A DNA stretch of 64,000 nt from positions 44,416-108,415 of the forward strand of contig NZ_QGGH01000017.1 in NCBI RefSeq assembly GCF_003148495.1, read 5' to 3'. How positions within the stretch are numbered: the stretch's first letter is position 1; the number at the start of each line of letters is the position of its first letter. Under the pieces are notes generated by a model. That model had not been told where the DNA came from. It was given only the letters and a program-made list of their open reading frames with translations, and did no database searches. A program made the position numbers and the translations under genes. This stretch comes from Mesorhizobium loti. GTDB taxonomy: Bacteria; Pseudomonadota; Alphaproteobacteria; Rhizobiales; Rhizobiaceae. Below, in pieces: positions 63,616 to 64,000 of this stretch.

Positions 63616-64000
63616 CTAACACAGGCTCTCACAAGGTATGCCGTCCTTGTCGCGGTCGAGCTTTCCGCCCCAGGGACGGTTCTGCAGATACCAGTTGGCT
63701 TCCTCGCACGAGCCGATCTGTTTGCACGTTCGCCGCGGCTCGCACGAATAGCCGCTCTGCGCGACGAGCCGCCGGCTGATGATCCCTAACGGTTTGCTGG
63801 CAGCCGGCTTCGCGCCGTTCGCATGCCCGGCGCGCCAGTCCCAAGGCGCCTGAAACGTTCCGGCCCACAGACCGACCTTTGCCGCCTCGGCCTTTGCGTG
63901 CTGCCCTGCGTACGCGCCGTGGCTGTAGCGCGGCCAATCGAGCGCCTGGCCGTGCTCGACCATCCACGCAGCAACGCTGGTGCCGTCGGCGCGCCGGCAG
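63616..64000 (-). CDS. Thermonuclease-like protein with excalibur domain (5' end beyond window)
   Basis: The reading frame continues to the right edge, so the N-terminus is missing. The visible part begins CRRADGTSVAAWMVEHGQALDWPRYSHGAY-like, the C-terminal half of a staphylococcal-nuclease fold, and ends with a cysteine-rich excalibur-type segment (CKQIGSCEEANWYL to DRDKDGIPCESLC, a calcium-loop-like DxDxDG). Such proteins are secreted nucleases of rhizobia. It sits in the island region. Confidence 0.8.
   Translation of the reverse strand, partial: CRRADGTSVAAWMVEHGQALDWPRYSHGAYAGQHAKAEAAKVGLWAGTFQAPWDWRAGHANGAKPAASKPLGIISRRLVAQSGYSCEPRRTCKQIGSCEEANWYLQNRPWGGKLDRDKDGIPCESLC

Larger units (their letters stand above)
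60646..64000. mobile_element. Left part of an integrated element or composite island
   Basis: Starts where radC is broken and holds an integrase, two tRNA-Arg 3' fragments, and accessory genes to the window edge. The right border is not in the window. Whether it is one element or several stacked ones is open; the two tRNA fragments argue for at least two integration events. Confidence 0.6.

Overview
The window reads as the chromosome of an alphaproteobacterium of the order Hyphomicrobiales (Rhizobiales), most like Mesorhizobium. The support is high GC, the gene order aminotransferase-hom-glpX-recJ, the small rhizobial families DUF982 and DUF6074, a DUF2336 protein, a Cpa/Tad pilus locus, a folE-type RNA leader and palindromic intergenic repeats. 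The genus is inference from remembered gene content; no search was run.

Positions 1-8.5 kb carry the end of a D-amino-acid oxidoreductase gene with a GntR-family regulator, a duplicated TerB-like protein, and a tandem glycine riboswitch driving gcvT-gcvH-gcvP (glycine cleavage). A membrane diguanylate cyclase lies tail to tail with gcvP. From 8.7 to 17.5 kb, all on the minus strand, is the core Tad (Flp pilus) machine: cpaB, cpaC, a short lipoprotein, cpaE, cpaF, tadB, tadC, an unknown exported protein and a TadD-like lipoprotein. Pilin and prepilin peptidase genes are not in the window. Three TadE/TadG-like genes that belong with this machine sit 34 kb away at 51.6-53.6 kb.

From 17.8 to 49.8 kb is mostly housekeeping: parE, an FUSC exporter, DUF2336, a MaoC/CitE-like pair, a methyltransferase-like gene with its TetR regulator and operators, a CASTOR/POLLUX-type ion channel, flavin enzymes, thrS, a class D beta-lactamase, yidD, a LysR regulator, an IscU-like scaffold, folE behind a likely THF-II riboswitch, hisI, a patatin, recJ, glpX, hom, an aminotransferase, phaC and an M15-type peptidase-like lipoprotein.

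From tRNA-Glu (50.0 kb) to about 55.9 kb the DNA is looser: an orphan PIN protein, a decayed gene, small unknown genes, the TadE/G genes and DUF6074/DUF982. Then come map and a mipA-response regulator-histidine kinase operon.

The right end (60.0-64.0 kb) is the border of an integrated region. radC stops inside its JAMM metal-binding motif. A P4-type tyrosine integrase follows, then 3' fragments of two different tRNA-Arg genes (ACG and CCG anticodons) 227 bp apart, then accessory genes including a BRCT protein and a nuclease/excalibur protein cut by the window edge. This stacked integration scar is the most unusual structure seen.
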